A stretch of DNA of 64,000 bases from Rhodocyclaceae bacterium (GCA_023150275.1 JAKLLG010000009.1:83010-147009); one strand, 5' to 3'; positions 20,245 to 30,226 are shown, counted from the first letter of the stretch. Notes: generated by a model from the sequence alone, not told the origin. Numbers and translations are program-made.

Positions 20245-20269
20245 CTCGCCCGGCATTCAACCGGGCGAG
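20245..20269 (-). terminator. intrinsic terminator after ilvBNC
   Basis: CTCGCCCGG (20245-20253) pairs perfectly with CCGGGCGAG (20261-20269) around a 7-base loop. On the minus strand the hairpin is followed by TTTCTTT. It lies 28 bases after the ilvC stop and upstream of pssA, so pssA-leuA may depend on readthrough or its own promoter. Confidence 0.75.
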
Positions 20270-20296
20270 CATCGATGGCGCTTCGTGAATCGGTGA

Positions 20297-21834
<1,538 letters not shown>

Positions 21835-21863
21835 TTTCTGAATTTCTCCTTATCGCTCCGCGC

Positions 21864-23567
21864 TTACAGGTCTTCGGCCAGGATCAGTTCGGTCAGACCC
21901 TTGCCCGCCGCAACCATCGGGAAGACGTTGGCTTCGCGGTTGGTCTGGAAATCGATGAAGACCAGATCGTCCTTGTGATCGATGAAGGCCTTCTTCAGCA
22001 CCGGCTCGACATCCTCCGGCTTCTCGACGCGGAAGCCAACATGGCCGTAGGCCTCTGCCAGCTTGACGAAGTCGGGCAGCGAGTCCATGTACGAACCCGA
22101 GTAGCGGCTGCCGTAGAACATCTCCTGCCACTGGCGGACCATGCCGAGATAGCGGTTGTTGAGGCTGATGATTTTGAGCGGCAGACGGAACTGCTTGGCG
22201 GTAGACAACTCCTGGATACACATCTGGATCGAGCCTTCGCCGGTGATAACGGCGACAGTGGCGTCCGGATGCGCGAACTGGGCGCCCATCGCATACGGCA
22301 GGCCGACACCCATGGTGCCAAGACCACCGGAATTGAGCCAGCGACGCGGCTCGGCGAACGGGTAGTACTGCGCCGCCCACATCTGGTGCTGACCGACATC
22401 GGAACAGACAATAGCCTCGCCCTTGGTGATCTCGTAGAGTTTCTGCACCACATACTGGGGCATGATCAGCTCTTTGTCCTGCTTGTAGCCGAGACAGTTT
22501 TTGCTGCGCCACTCACCGATGCGCTGCCACCAGTCGGCGGTCTGCGCCGGATCGGGCTTCTTGCCATCGATCAGCTTCAGCATTTCCTCAAGCACATCCG
22601 GAACATTGCCGACGATGGGCACATCGACCTTGACGCGCTTCGAGATCGACGACGGGTCGATGTCGATATGAATGATCTTGCGCGGCTCCTCGGCGAAGTT
22701 GGCCGGGTTGCCGATGACGCGATCGTCGAAGCGGGCGCCGACCGAAAGCACCACGTCCGCGTAGTGCATCGCCATGTTGGCTTCAAGCGTTCCGTGCATG
22801 CCAAGCATGCCGAGATTGTGCTTGTCGGTGCCGCTGACGGCACCAAGGCCCATCAGCGTGTTGGTGACGGGGTAGCCGAGCTGGTGAACCAGCTTGCGCA
22901 ATGGCTCGGAAGCATCGGAGAGCACTGCGCCGCCACCGACGTAAATAATCGGACGCTTGGCTTCGGCCAGCAATTGTGCGGCCTTCTTGATCTGCCCCAG
23001 GTGCCCCTTGACCACAGGGTTATACGAGCGCATCTGCACCGATTCCGGATACACGAACTCGCAGGTATGCGCCGTGACGTCCTTCGGAATATCGACGACC
23101 ACCGGACCGGGACGACCGGTCTTGGCGATATGGAAGGCCTTCTTGATCGTGTCGGCGAGATCGCGAACGTCCTTGACGAGGAAGTTGTGCTTCACGCATG
23201 GACGCGTGATGCCAACCATGTCGACTTCCTGAAACGCATCCTGGCCGATCGCCGGCACCGGTACCTGGCCGGAAAGGACGACAATGGGGATCGAGTCCAT
23301 GTAGGCCGTGGCGATGCCGGTCACGGCATTGGTCGCCCCCGGGCCCGAGGTCACCAGCGCGACACCGACCTTTTGCGTCGAACGGGCATAGCCATCGGCG
23401 GCGTGCACCGCCGCCTGCTCATGGCGCACCAGGATATGCTTGACCTGCTCCTGCTTGAACAGCTCGTCGTAAATGTGCAGCACAGCCCCGCCGGGATAGC
23501 CGAACATGACTTCGACCTTTTCTTCCTGCAGGCACCTGATTACAATCTCCGCACCGGTCATCTTCAT
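21864..23567 (-). CDS. ilvB: acetolactate synthase large (catalytic) subunit
   Basis: This thiamine-diphosphate and FAD enzyme makes acetolactate from two pyruvates, or acetohydroxybutyrate with 2-oxobutyrate. The 567-residue sequence has FGYPGGAVLHIYDEL with RHEQAAVHAADGYAR (catalytic glutamate) near the N-terminus, the central FAD-binding domain, and the C-terminal ThDP motif ending LNNRYLGMVRQWQEMFY. Two adjacent in-frame starts exist (23567 and 23561); the first gives MKMTGAEIVIRCLQEE. A GGAA lies just upstream. It is the first gene of ilvBNC and divergent from the sigma factor gene. No leader peptide or attenuator was seen. Confidence 0.96.
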   Translation of the reverse strand: MKMTGAEIVIRCLQEEKVEVMFGYPGGAVLHIYDELFKQEQVKHILVRHEQAAVHAADGYARSTQKVGVALVTSGPGATNAVTGIATAYMDSIPIVVLSGQVPVPAIGQDAFQEVDMVGITRPCVKHNFLVKDVRDLADTIKKAFHIAKTGRPGPVVVDIPKDVTAHTCEFVYPESVQMRSYNPVVKGHLGQIKKAAQLLAEAKRPIIYVGGGAVLSDASEPLRKLVHQLGYPVTNTLMGLGAVSGTDKHNLGMLGMHGTLEANMAMHYADVVLSVGARFDDRVIGNPANFAEEPRKIIHIDIDPSSISKRVKVDVPIVGNVPDVLEEMLKLIDGKKPDPAQTADWWQRIGEWRSKNCLGYKQDKELIMPQYVVQKLYEITKGEAIVCSDVGQHQMWAAQYYPFAEPRRWLNSGGLGTMGVGLPYAMGAQFAHPDATVAVITGEGSIQMCIQELSTAKQFRLPLKIISLNNRYLGMVRQWQEMFYGSRYSGSYMDSLPDFVKLAEAYGHVGFRVEKPEDVEPVLKKAFIDHKDDLVFIDFQTNREANVFPMVAAGKGLTELILAEDL

Positions 23568-23607
23568 CTGGTTCCGCCTTACCAACCTGGTTCTCGAAAA
23601 ACGTATA

Positions 23608-23636
23608 ACCTTATCGGTTGGGCCTCGTTTGGTCAA
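23608..23636 (-). promoter_or_regulatory. candidate promoter of ilvBNC
   Basis: On the minus strand TTGACC (23636-23631) and TAAGGT (23613-23608) are separated by 17 bp. The -10 match is poor. The leader would be about 34 bases, too short for an attenuator. Dyad sequences CCAACC (23582-23587) and GGTTGG (23616-23621) flank the predicted start. Confidence 0.35.
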
Positions 23637-23691
23637 GGCGCGGAACCTCGAACCCCCCTCGCAGCCCCCTGTATTCCTGAAGGAATCTGCT

Positions 23692-24261
23692 CTGGCAACA
23701 GAACGCGAATTGTCGGATTTTCTTGCCTCCGTCGAGCGACGAGCATTCCGCCAGGCCAGCTACGCCTTGCGCGACGAAAATACCGCACTCGATGTCGTCC
23801 AGGACGCGATGATGCGGCTTGCGGAGAAGTACGGCGACCGCCCGGCAGAGGAATTTCCGATGCTCTTTCAGCGCATCCTGCAAAACGCGGTGCGCGATCA
23901 GCACCGGCGCACCAAGGTTCGCTCAACCTGGACGACGCTGTTTTCGTCCCTTTCCGGAAACAGTGACGAAGACGATGACCGCGACCCGCTCGAAAGCATG
24001 GAAGTCGAGAGCACTGGGAAACTTGCCGGCACGCCACACGGTCAATTGGAGCAGGCGCAGGTTCTCGCCATCATCGAGACGGAAATCGCGAAACTGCCCA
24101 CGCGTCAACGGGAAGCCTTTCTCATGCGTTACTGGGAAGACATGGACGTCGCGGAAACAGCGCTCGCCATGGGCTGCTCGGAGGGCAGCGTCAAGACACA
24201 CTGCTCGCGGGCCACGCACACACTCGCGAACGCACTGAAAGCAAAGGGAATTTCCCTATGA
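23692..24261 (+). CDS. ECF-type RNA polymerase sigma factor
   Basis: The 189-residue product has sigma region 2 in DFLASVERRAFRQASYALRDENTALDVVQDAMMRLAEKYG and region 4 in LPTRQREAFLMRYWEDMDVAETALAMGCSEGSVKTHCSRATHTL, with an acidic linker SGNSDEDDDRDPLE between. Residue content begins ATERELSDF directly after a CTG codon at 23692, which has AAGGA 8 bases upstream. No ATG, GTG or TTG fits as well, so CTG is the likely start. A TTG farther upstream lacks a ribosome site. The next gene, a one-helix DUF3619 protein, overlaps its stop by 4 bases and is the candidate anti-sigma factor. Confidence 0.85.
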   Translation: MATERELSDFLASVERRAFRQASYALRDENTALDVVQDAMMRLAEKYGDRPAEEFPMLFQRILQNAVRDQHRRTKVRSTWTTLFSSLSGNSDEDDDRDPLESMEVESTGKLAGTPHGQLEQAQVLAIIETEIAKLPTRQREAFLMRYWEDMDVAETALAMGCSEGSVKTHCSRATHTLANALKAKGISL

Positions 24262-24635
24262 ACGAACTTCATTTTGCCTTTCGCGTCAGGCAACACCTCA
24301 ATCAGGGCCTGCAACAGATTGACGACGACAAGCTCGCTCGCCTGAAAACCGCCCGGGAGGCGGCGCTTGCAGCCCGCAAGAAACCTTCGCCGGTGCCTGT
24401 CGTGGCGACGGTAGGCCATTTCCTGCGCTTCAATTTTGACGCCCGCGGCGTCCGCTTTTCGCTGATCGCACTCACCCTCGTTCTCTGTGCGGCACTTTAT
24501 GTCCATTGGCATACCGACCAGATGATTGCGGAGCTCTCGGAGTTCGACAGCGTGTTGCTTTCCGAGGATGTCCCGGTAGAGGCATTGCTCGACGAGGATT
24601 TCGTTGAATGGCTAAGAAAACCGCAGGAGCGCTGA
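24258..24635 (+). CDS. DUF3619 family protein, candidate anti-sigma factor
   Basis: The 125-residue protein has an N-terminal cytosolic helical part (FRVRQHLNQGLQQIDDDKLARLKTAREAALAARK), one membrane helix (FSLIALTLVLCAALYVHW, about residues 67-84) and a short acidic periplasmic tail. That topology, with a cytosolic N-terminus next to a sigma factor gene, is what one expects of a small anti-sigma factor, but DUF3619 has no known function to my knowledge. Its ATG overlaps the sigma stop (ATGA) and its 3' end overlaps the next gene by 28 bases, so all are translated together. Confidence 0.8.
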   Translation: MNELHFAFRVRQHLNQGLQQIDDDKLARLKTAREAALAARKKPSPVPVVATVGHFLRFNFDARGVRFSLIALTLVLCAALYVHWHTDQMIAELSEFDSVLLSEDVPVEALLDEDFVEWLRKPQER

Positions 24636-25096
24636 TCCTTGCATGGTGTCTTGGTACGGGCGCTATCGCCGCACCCACCGGAAGTGCCATCATTGCCACC
24701 CCGCCGCAGCCATCGTGGGCAAGCCTGAGTGCCGACCAGCGCAGTATCCTCGCGCCGCTAGGTACGGAGTGGAACCAGCTGGACAACACACAGCGCAAGA
24801 AATGGCTGAGCATTGCCGAACGCTACAAACAACTGTCACCGACCGAACAATCACGAATGCAGGCGAAGATGCGCGACTGGGCCTTGCTGACGCCGGCACA
24901 GCGTCTTGCCGCTCGGGAGAGATTCAAGGAATTCAACCAGCTGCCGGCAGAGGAAAAGGAAACCCTCAAGCAAAAATGGCTTGAACGTCGCCAGCAGAAG
25001 GATGAGGAAAAGCGGCGCGCCATTGAAGAAGCCCAGGCAGAAGCGACCAAGGCCGAACAACCTGCAAGCGCGCCTGCAAGCGAACAGACCCGATGA
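24608..25096 (+). CDS. DUF3106 family secreted protein
   Basis: The 162-residue protein has a Sec signal peptide (KKTAGALILAWCLGTGAIAAPTG). A repeat-like helical core follows, with W and L spaced as in PSWASLSADQRSILAPLGTEW, DNTQRKKWLSIAERYKQLSP and MRDWALLTPAQRLAARERFKEFNQLP. This periodic W-x-x-L-(S/T)-x-x-(Q/E)-R pattern is the DUF3106 signature. A charged C-terminal helix rich in K, E and A ends the protein. It is probably periplasmic. It resembles periplasmic stress sensors (CpxP/Spy-like helical proteins) in general character only. It overlaps both neighbours. Confidence 0.82.
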   Translation: MAKKTAGALILAWCLGTGAIAAPTGSAIIATPPQPSWASLSADQRSILAPLGTEWNQLDNTQRKKWLSIAERYKQLSPTEQSRMQAKMRDWALLTPAQRLAARERFKEFNQLPAEEKETLKQKWLERRQQKDEEKRRAIEEAQAEATKAEQPASAPASEQTR

Positions 25097-25554
25097 AGGA
25101 AGGCATGAGCACGCACGTCGCAAGCGAGAACACCCCAAAGCTGCAACTCCCCGCCAGTCTGAGCCGCCGCCTGGCATCCATGCTCTACGAAACGCTGCTG
25201 CTCATCGCAGTGCTGATCTTCGGCTGGATTTTTCCGCACATCCTGCTGGCCGCGCTTGCCTTTGCGAAAGCCCCCGCATGGCTGATCCAGCTGCATCTGT
25301 TCGGTTTGCTGCTGCTTTACTTCTGCTGGTGCTGGGTCAAGGGTGGCCAGACGCTGGCCATGAAAACCTGGAAGATCCGGCTGGTCGGCGTTGATGGTCA
25401 GCGTCTGCGCCCCACTCAGGCGGTGCTGCGCTACATGGCCGCCTGGTTCAGTCTGGGCCTGGCCGGTGCCGGCATCCTGTGGGCGCTGGTGGATCGTGAC
25501 GGCCAGTTCCTGCACGACCGTATCGCCGGCACACGCATCATCGGCGCGTCCTGA
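25093..25554 (+). CDS. RDD family membrane protein
   Basis: The 153-residue protein has the RDD domain: SLSRRLASMLYETLLLIAVLIFGW with the defining arginine, a WVKGGQTLAMKTWKIRLV loop, and WALVDRDGQFLHDRIAGTRII at the C-terminus carrying the two aspartates. About four hydrophobic segments are present, so it is an inner membrane protein. Some RDD proteins exchange ions, but most are uncharacterised. The ATG at 25093 overlaps the DUF3106 stop by 4 bases; a second ATG at 25105 is possible. It ends the four-gene sigma module and converges with lptG. Confidence 0.83.
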   Translation: MKEGMSTHVASENTPKLQLPASLSRRLASMLYETLLLIAVLIFGWIFPHILLAALAFAKAPAWLIQLHLFGLLLLYFCWCWVKGGQTLAMKTWKIRLVGVDGQRLRPTQAVLRYMAAWFSLGLAGAGILWALVDRDGQFLHDRIAGTRIIGAS

Positions 25555-25569
25555 GCAGCGCTACGCTGA

Positions 25570-26643
25570 TCAGCGCCGCTCGACCCACCAGAGCATCCCG
25601 GCAGCCCCCGCGAGGAACATCATCGAGGGCACCGCTGCGCTGGCGAAAGGAGGCCAGCTGTTGATGGCGCCCAGATTGGAGAACAGCCCGTTCAGCATGT
25701 GGAACAGGACACCGATCATCACGCCGGAAAAGATCTTCAGGCTTACGCCGCCGACGCGGTTGTGGGTATAGCCGAACGGCAGCGCAAGCGCGATCATCAC
25801 CATCACCGCCAGCGGATAGACCAGCTTTTTCCATAGCGCGATTTCGTAGCGCTGCGTTTTCTGCTTGTTGTCCTTGAGATGCTTGATGTACGACGTCAAG
25901 TGCATCAAGGACATTGCCTCCGGACGGACAAGAAGGACGCCGAGGATGTCCGGGTTGAGTGCCGATTTCCACACCAGTTCGGACTGATTGCTGACACTTC
26001 CGCGAGTGCCGTCCAGCTCAGTGCTGATCACGTTCTTCAGCTTCCATTCGGCAGAGGGCATGTACTCGCCCTCCGCTGCTTCGCGCACGGCGCGCAATTC
26101 AGCGTTCTTGTCGAACTCGTAAATGCGGATGCTGCGAAGCTGACCGTCCGGCGTTACTGCCCGCACGTTGACGAATGTCATGTCGTCCTTCACCCAGAGC
26201 CCGGTACGAAAATCGGCCGACACCAGCTTGCCCACCGCAGTCAGGCGCATCTGCTTGGACATGCGCTCCAGCGGCGGCGCCACAATCTCACCGATGAACA
26301 AGGTCAGCAGTGCAAAGGCGGCAGCAATCAACATCAGGGTCTTCAACAGATCCAGTGTCGAAAGCCCGGACGCGCGCAGCACCGTGATCTCCGAGTGCCG
26401 CGCCAGCGTCGAGACCGCATAAAGGGCACCGATCAGCATCGCGATCGGCATCAATTCGTAAGCACGGGCCGGGATGCGCAACGCGATGTAGGCGAGCGCA
26501 TGCTGAATCCGGTAGCCGCCCTTGCCGATATCGCCAAGCTCTCCGATCAGGTCGAAAAAACTGAACAGCGCCACGAACGCGACAAGCACCAGCAGCAGGG
26601 CCGCCGAGATCTCCTTGGCCAGGTATCGTCGATAGACCATCAT
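25570..26643 (-). CDS. lptG: LPS export ABC transporter permease LptG
   Basis: LptG with LptF forms the membrane part of the LptB2FGC machine that pulls lipopolysaccharide from the inner membrane. The 357-residue sequence starts MMVYRRYLAKEISAALLLVLVAF, has three N-terminal and three C-terminal membrane helices flanking a large periplasmic beta-jellyroll (about 130-260), and the cytosolic coupling motif EITVLRASGLS. The ATG at 26643 overlaps the lptF stop (ATGA). It converges with the RDD gene; no clear terminator lies between. Confidence 0.94.
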   Translation of the reverse strand: MMVYRRYLAKEISAALLLVLVAFVALFSFFDLIGELGDIGKGGYRIQHALAYIALRIPARAYELMPIAMLIGALYAVSTLARHSEITVLRASGLSTLDLLKTLMLIAAAFALLTLFIGEIVAPPLERMSKQMRLTAVGKLVSADFRTGLWVKDDMTFVNVRAVTPDGQLRSIRIYEFDKNAELRAVREAAEGEYMPSAEWKLKNVISTELDGTRGSVSNQSELVWKSALNPDILGVLLVRPEAMSLMHLTSYIKHLKDNKQKTQRYEIALWKKLVYPLAVMVMIALALPFGYTHNRVGGVSLKIFSGVMIGVLFHMLNGLFSNLGAINSWPPFASAAVPSMMFLAGAAGMLWWVERR

Positions 26644-27719
26644 CGCCGCAGCCGCCAGAACGAGAATACAAGAATGCGGCGTGCAAAGAGCAACGGCAGC
26701 GCCACCAGCATTACCAGATGCACCGAAACGAGCCCTGCCGCGAAGGACAAACGCCCCTGCGCAACCCAAGCCTGAACGATCGACAACATGTTGCTGTAAA
26801 CCATATACACCAACAGCGCCAGAATCAGGTTGGCCGACCGACCGGCGCGCGGATTGACGAAGGAGAGCGGTATCGCCAGCAAAGCGAGAACCAGCGCGGA
26901 AATCGGGATATTGATCCGCCACAGCAACTCGGCCTGATGCCTGCGATTGTCGGATTTCATCAAATCGAGCGTCGATTCGCTGGAAATTGTGCGATCAATG
27001 CCGCGCGCTTCCCTCGTCTCCACCCGCAGCGAGTAACGGTCAAATTCCATGATGCGGAATTCCGGGGTTCCCGGCACCACCTCGTAACGACGTCCCTGCT
27101 CAAGCACCATGAAACGGTCGCCATTCTCGGCGGTTTCCTGGTACCCCTTGCTTGCCATCGTGACGCCGAGCTTGCCGTGCTGCACGGCGCTGATGAAAAC
27201 GTTGCGCACCGAGGTTTCGTCTTCCGAGACGGCCTCGACAAACACCACGCGATCGGTTGACGCGGCTTCCTTGAAGCTCCCCGGAGCCACCTGCGACGCG
27301 TCGCTGCGCACCGTGATCTTCTGCTTGAAGTCTGCGCTCATGCGATGCGCCCACGGCGACAAAACCAGCGTCAGAACAGCAACGGCGACAATCAGCGGAG
27401 CACCGAAAACCAGAACCGGACGTATCCACCGGAAGAGCGACGCACCGGAGGAAAACCAGACAACCATCTCGGAATCCCGGTAGGCGCGCGACAAGGACAG
27501 CAAAACAGCAACAAATAGCGTCAGCGTGAGCAGATAGGCGGAATAGTTGAGCGCCGCGAAGCCGAGCAGCGCCAGAACTGCCTCCGAAGCCACGCGGCCG
27601 GCGGCGGCATCACCCAGCAAACGGATGGCCTGGATCGACACCATGATGGCGAAAAGCGCAACGAAGACGCCGGCGGCGGATTGCGCGAATTCGCGCCGGG
27701 CGGCGCGCTGGAAGACCAT
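26640..27719 (-). CDS. lptF: LPS export ABC transporter permease LptF
   Basis: The 359-residue partner of LptG starts MVFQRAARREFAQSAAGVFVALFAI. It has the coupling-helix region SRAYRDSEMVVWFSSGASLFRWIRPVLVF, a periplasmic beta-jellyroll (about 130-260) and C-terminal helices with PISALVLALLAIPLSFVNPRAGRS. The start at 27719 is preferred over one 45 bases upstream because it matches the usual N-terminus. It is divergent from pepA across 69 bases, the classic lptFG/pepA arrangement of proteobacteria. Confidence 0.94.
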   Translation of the reverse strand: MVFQRAARREFAQSAAGVFVALFAIMVSIQAIRLLGDAAAGRVASEAVLALLGFAALNYSAYLLTLTLFVAVLLSLSRAYRDSEMVVWFSSGASLFRWIRPVLVFGAPLIVAVAVLTLVLSPWAHRMSADFKQKITVRSDASQVAPGSFKEAASTDRVVFVEAVSEDETSVRNVFISAVQHGKLGVTMASKGYQETAENGDRFMVLEQGRRYEVVPGTPEFRIMEFDRYSLRVETREARGIDRTISSESTLDLMKSDNRRHQAELLWRINIPISALVLALLAIPLSFVNPRAGRSANLILALLVYMVYSNMLSIVQAWVAQGRLSFAAGLVSVHLVMLVALPLLFARRILVFSFWRLRR

Positions 27720-27722
27720 GCT

Positions 27723-27752
27723 TTGACTTATGCGAAAAGCTGCGGTGATAAT
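27723..27752 (+). promoter_or_regulatory. promoter of pepA-holC-valS
   Basis: TTGACT (27723-27728) and GATAAT (27747-27752) are 18 bp apart, each matching five of six consensus bases. Transcription would begin near 27759, about 30 bases before the pepA GTG. Confidence 0.65.
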
Positions 27753-27788
27753 CAGGTTTTGCAAAAACCCGGCCTAAAGGAGCGGCGA

Positions 27789-29285
27789 GTGGAATTTAGC
27801 ATAAAAAGCGGAAGTCCGGAGAAACAGCGTAGCGCCTGCGTCGTCGTCGGCGTTTTCGAACCGCGCAAGCTGAGCCTCCCCGGCGAACTTCTCGACAACG
27901 CCGCCCGCAACCATATCTCGGACATCATTCGTCGCGGGGACATGGAAGGCAAGGCCGGCACCACGCTGCTCCTGCACAATGTTCCCGGCACGCTCTGCGA
28001 CCGCGTACTGCTCGTCGGTCTCGGCAAGGAAAAGGAATTCCGCGAGCGAGAGTACTGCCAGGCGATTCGCGTCGCGGTCAAAACGCTCAATGAAACCGGG
28101 TCATTCGACGGCACCGTATTCCTCACCGAAATCGCGGTGAAAAAGCGCAGCGTGGCCTGGCGCATCCGTCAGGCAGCGCTCATCGCCCAGGAAGCCACTT
28201 ACCGTTTCGACCAGTTCAAGAGCAAGAAGGAAGAACTGCGCCGCCCCTTGCGCAAACTGACCTTCGCCGTCGAACGTCGCAACGAACTCGCCCCGGCCGA
28301 AGAAGCGCTGCAGCAGGGCCTCGCCATTGCCGAGGGGATGGCGCTCGCCAAGAACCTCGGCAACCTTCCCGGCAATGTCTGTACCCCCGAGCACCTCGCC
28401 GGCGCGGCCCGTCAGATCGCGGAGGCACACGGACTCGATTGCCAGATCCTGGAGCGCACCGACATGGAGGCATTGGGCATGGGCTCGCTGCTCTCGGTCG
28501 CCAAGGGATCGCACCAGCCACCGAAGCTGATCGTGCTGCAGTACAAGGGCGGCAAACCGGACAACAAGCCGGTCGTCCTTGTCGGCAAGGGCATCACCTT
28601 CGATACGGGCGGCATCTCGCTGAAACCGGGGCCGGAAATGGACGAGATGAAGTACGACATGTGCGGCGCCGCGAGCGTGCTGGGTGCCATCAAGGCAGCA
28701 GCGCAGATGCAATTGCCGCTCAATGTCACCGCGGTCGTCCCGGCCGCCGAAAACATGCCAAGCGGTGGTGCCAGCAAACCCGGCGACATCGTCACCTCGA
28801 TGTCCGGGCAGACGATCGAGATTCTCAACACGGACGCCGAGGGCCGCCTCATCCTGTGTGATGCGCTGACCTATTCCGAGCGCTTCGACCCCGAAGTCGT
28901 CGTCGACGTGGCCACCCTCACCGGCGCCTGCGTCATTGCGCTGGGCCATGTTGCCAGCGGCCTCTTCGCGAATCGCGACAGCCTGGCCCGGGAACTGCTC
29001 GATGCCGGCGACGAGGCCAATGACCGCGCCTGGCACCTGCCGCTCTGGGAAGACTACCAGGAGCAACTGAAGAGCAACTTCGCCGACATGGCCAATATCG
29101 GCGGCCGGGCAGCGGGCTCGGTGACGGCCGCCTGCTTCCTCGCCCGCTTCACGAAGAAATTCGACTGGGCACATCTGGATATCGCCGGCACCGCATGGAA
29201 ATCCGGCGCGGAAAAGGGAGCTACCGGCCGGCCGGTGCCGCTTCTGTCCCATTTCCTGCTCGCCCGCGCCGGGAAGCTGAATTGA
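27789..29285 (+). CDS. pepA: leucyl aminopeptidase
   Basis: PepA is a cytosolic, two-metal M17 aminopeptidase that removes N-terminal residues; in some bacteria it also binds DNA as a recombination and transcription cofactor. The 498-residue protein has the N-terminal macro-like domain. The catalytic core follows with VGKGITFDTGGISLKPG (active-site lysine and aspartates), MKYDMCGAASVLGAI, and the family signature NTDAEGRL starting at residue 347. The GTG start at 27789 gives VEFSIKSGSPEKQR and has a strong AAAGGAG 6 bases upstream. holC starts inside its stop codon. Confidence 0.95.
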   Translation: MEFSIKSGSPEKQRSACVVVGVFEPRKLSLPGELLDNAARNHISDIIRRGDMEGKAGTTLLLHNVPGTLCDRVLLVGLGKEKEFREREYCQAIRVAVKTLNETGSFDGTVFLTEIAVKKRSVAWRIRQAALIAQEATYRFDQFKSKKEELRRPLRKLTFAVERRNELAPAEEALQQGLAIAEGMALAKNLGNLPGNVCTPEHLAGAARQIAEAHGLDCQILERTDMEALGMGSLLSVAKGSHQPPKLIVLQYKGGKPDNKPVVLVGKGITFDTGGISLKPGPEMDEMKYDMCGAASVLGAIKAAAQMQLPLNVTAVVPAAENMPSGGASKPGDIVTSMSGQTIEILNTDAEGRLILCDALTYSERFDPEVVVDVATLTGACVIALGHVASGLFANRDSLARELLDAGDEANDRAWHLPLWEDYQEQLKSNFADMANIGGRAAGSVTAACFLARFTKKFDWAHLDIAGTAWKSGAEKGATGRPVPLLSHFLLARAGKLN

Positions 29286-29728
29286 CCCAGATCTTCTTCT
29301 ATCACGGCGCCGCCGATCGCATCGCTGCGGCGGCGGCCCTGATCGCGAAAGCCAGCAGCCAGAAAAAGCCGGTGCTTGTCTATGCGCCGGACGATGCCGT
29401 CGCCAGCGCACTGGACAGGGCGCTGTGGATCGGCACCCCGACCGGCTTCGTGCCACACGTGCGCAGCGATTCGCCGCTGGCGACCGAAACCGCTGTCGTC
29501 ATCGCCGATCGCCTCGAAGCCGTACCGCAGGCGTCGCCCAGCATTGCACGCCATGAGCGACTGATGAACCTCTCCGGCGAGATACCATCCACTTTCTCGC
29601 GTTTTACAAGCCTCATCGAAGTGGTCAGTGAAGATCCGGAAATCCGCCAGCCGGCACGCGAACGAGTGCGTTTCTACAAGGATCGCGGCTACGAGGTCCA
29701 GTTTTTCGATCTCGCAGGCAAATCCTGA
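29282..29728 (+). CDS. holC: DNA polymerase III chi subunit
   Basis: The 148-residue protein starts TQIFFYHGAADRIAAAAALIAKA and contains VLVYAPDDAVASALDRALW, RLMNLSGEIPSTFSRFTSLIEVVS and RERVRFYKDRGYEVQFFDL, the chi pattern. Chi links the clamp loader (through psi) to single-stranded DNA-binding protein. The start is a TTG at 29282 overlapping the pepA stop (TTGA) with GGGAAG upstream; no ATG is available at a suitable place. The pepA-holC-valS order is conserved in proteobacteria. Confidence 0.92.
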   Translation: MTQIFFYHGAADRIAAAAALIAKASSQKKPVLVYAPDDAVASALDRALWIGTPTGFVPHVRSDSPLATETAVVIADRLEAVPQASPSIARHERLMNLSGEIPSTFSRFTSLIEVVSEDPEIRQPARERVRFYKDRGYEVQFFDLAGKS

Positions 29729-30165
29729 TGGCAGAAGACATCGTCTCCCGCGCCGACTCGCTGATGCGCCGCAGACGGGCGTTCGTCGCAGCCCCGGCAG
29801 CAACGCCCGCGGTCGCGATGGATTTCGACGTTCCGCTGCTCACCGAGGAGCAGTCACCGCGCCTGCCGGCGGAAGATGACATCCCCGTGCTGACCGAGGA
29901 GGTGTTCCCGGACACCCCGGCAGCAGCGAGCACGCGTGACAAGTTCGATGAAAAGCTGGCGGCGCGACTCGCCTCGGAGTTTGCGCTGTCGCTCGAACGT
30001 CGTCTGGCCGCGGAATTGCCGACCTTCGTCGAAGCCAGCCTGGCCGTACTCGAAGCAGATCTGCGGCGCGGCATCCTTGACATCGCCAACGAGGCGATCA
30101 AGGATTTTGTTGCCCGCAGGGAGCAGTTGCGCCTGCCACTCGAAGAGAACGGCGAAGGCGACTGA
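29728..30165 (+). CDS. hypothetical protein between holC and valS
   Basis: The 145-residue protein begins in the last base of the holC stop codon. Its N-terminal half has two short repeats, VPLLTEEQ and IPVLTEEV, separated by proline- and alanine-rich linker. The C-terminal half is predicted helical with alternating charge ([39 protein letters not shown]). There is no signal peptide or membrane helix. The repeated (V/I)P(L/V)LTEE motif could be a peptide that binds a partner, possibly a polymerase subunit given its position; this is conjecture. No family was recognised with certainty. Confidence 0.7.
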   Translation: MAEDIVSRADSLMRRRRAFVAAPAATPAVAMDFDVPLLTEEQSPRLPAEDDIPVLTEEVFPDTPAAASTRDKFDEKLAARLASEFALSLERRLAAELPTFVEASLAVLEADLRRGILDIANEAIKDFVARREQLRLPLEENGEGD

Positions 30166-30189
30166 AACCGGCCGCGAGGCCCGATCCGG

Positions 30190-30195
30190 TATAAT
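30190..30195 (+). promoter_or_regulatory. -10 element before valS
   Basis: A perfect TATAAT lies 32 bases before the valS ATG in the 61-base gap after the preceding gene. No convincing -35 hexamer is found at 16-18 bp, so it may be a secondary promoter inside the pepA-valS unit. Confidence 0.42.
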
Positions 30196-30226
30196 CGCCG
30201 GTTTTCCCGAATCCCCCTTCCCGATC

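Noticed and set aside
23506..23691. Upstream extension of the sigma factor frame across ilvB promoter
   Set aside because: It overlaps the ilvB start and promoter on the other strand, lacks sigma-like sequence and has no ribosome site.
28101..29456. Long minus-strand frame opposite pepA and holC
   Set aside because: It is the complement of well-supported genes and shows no protein motif.
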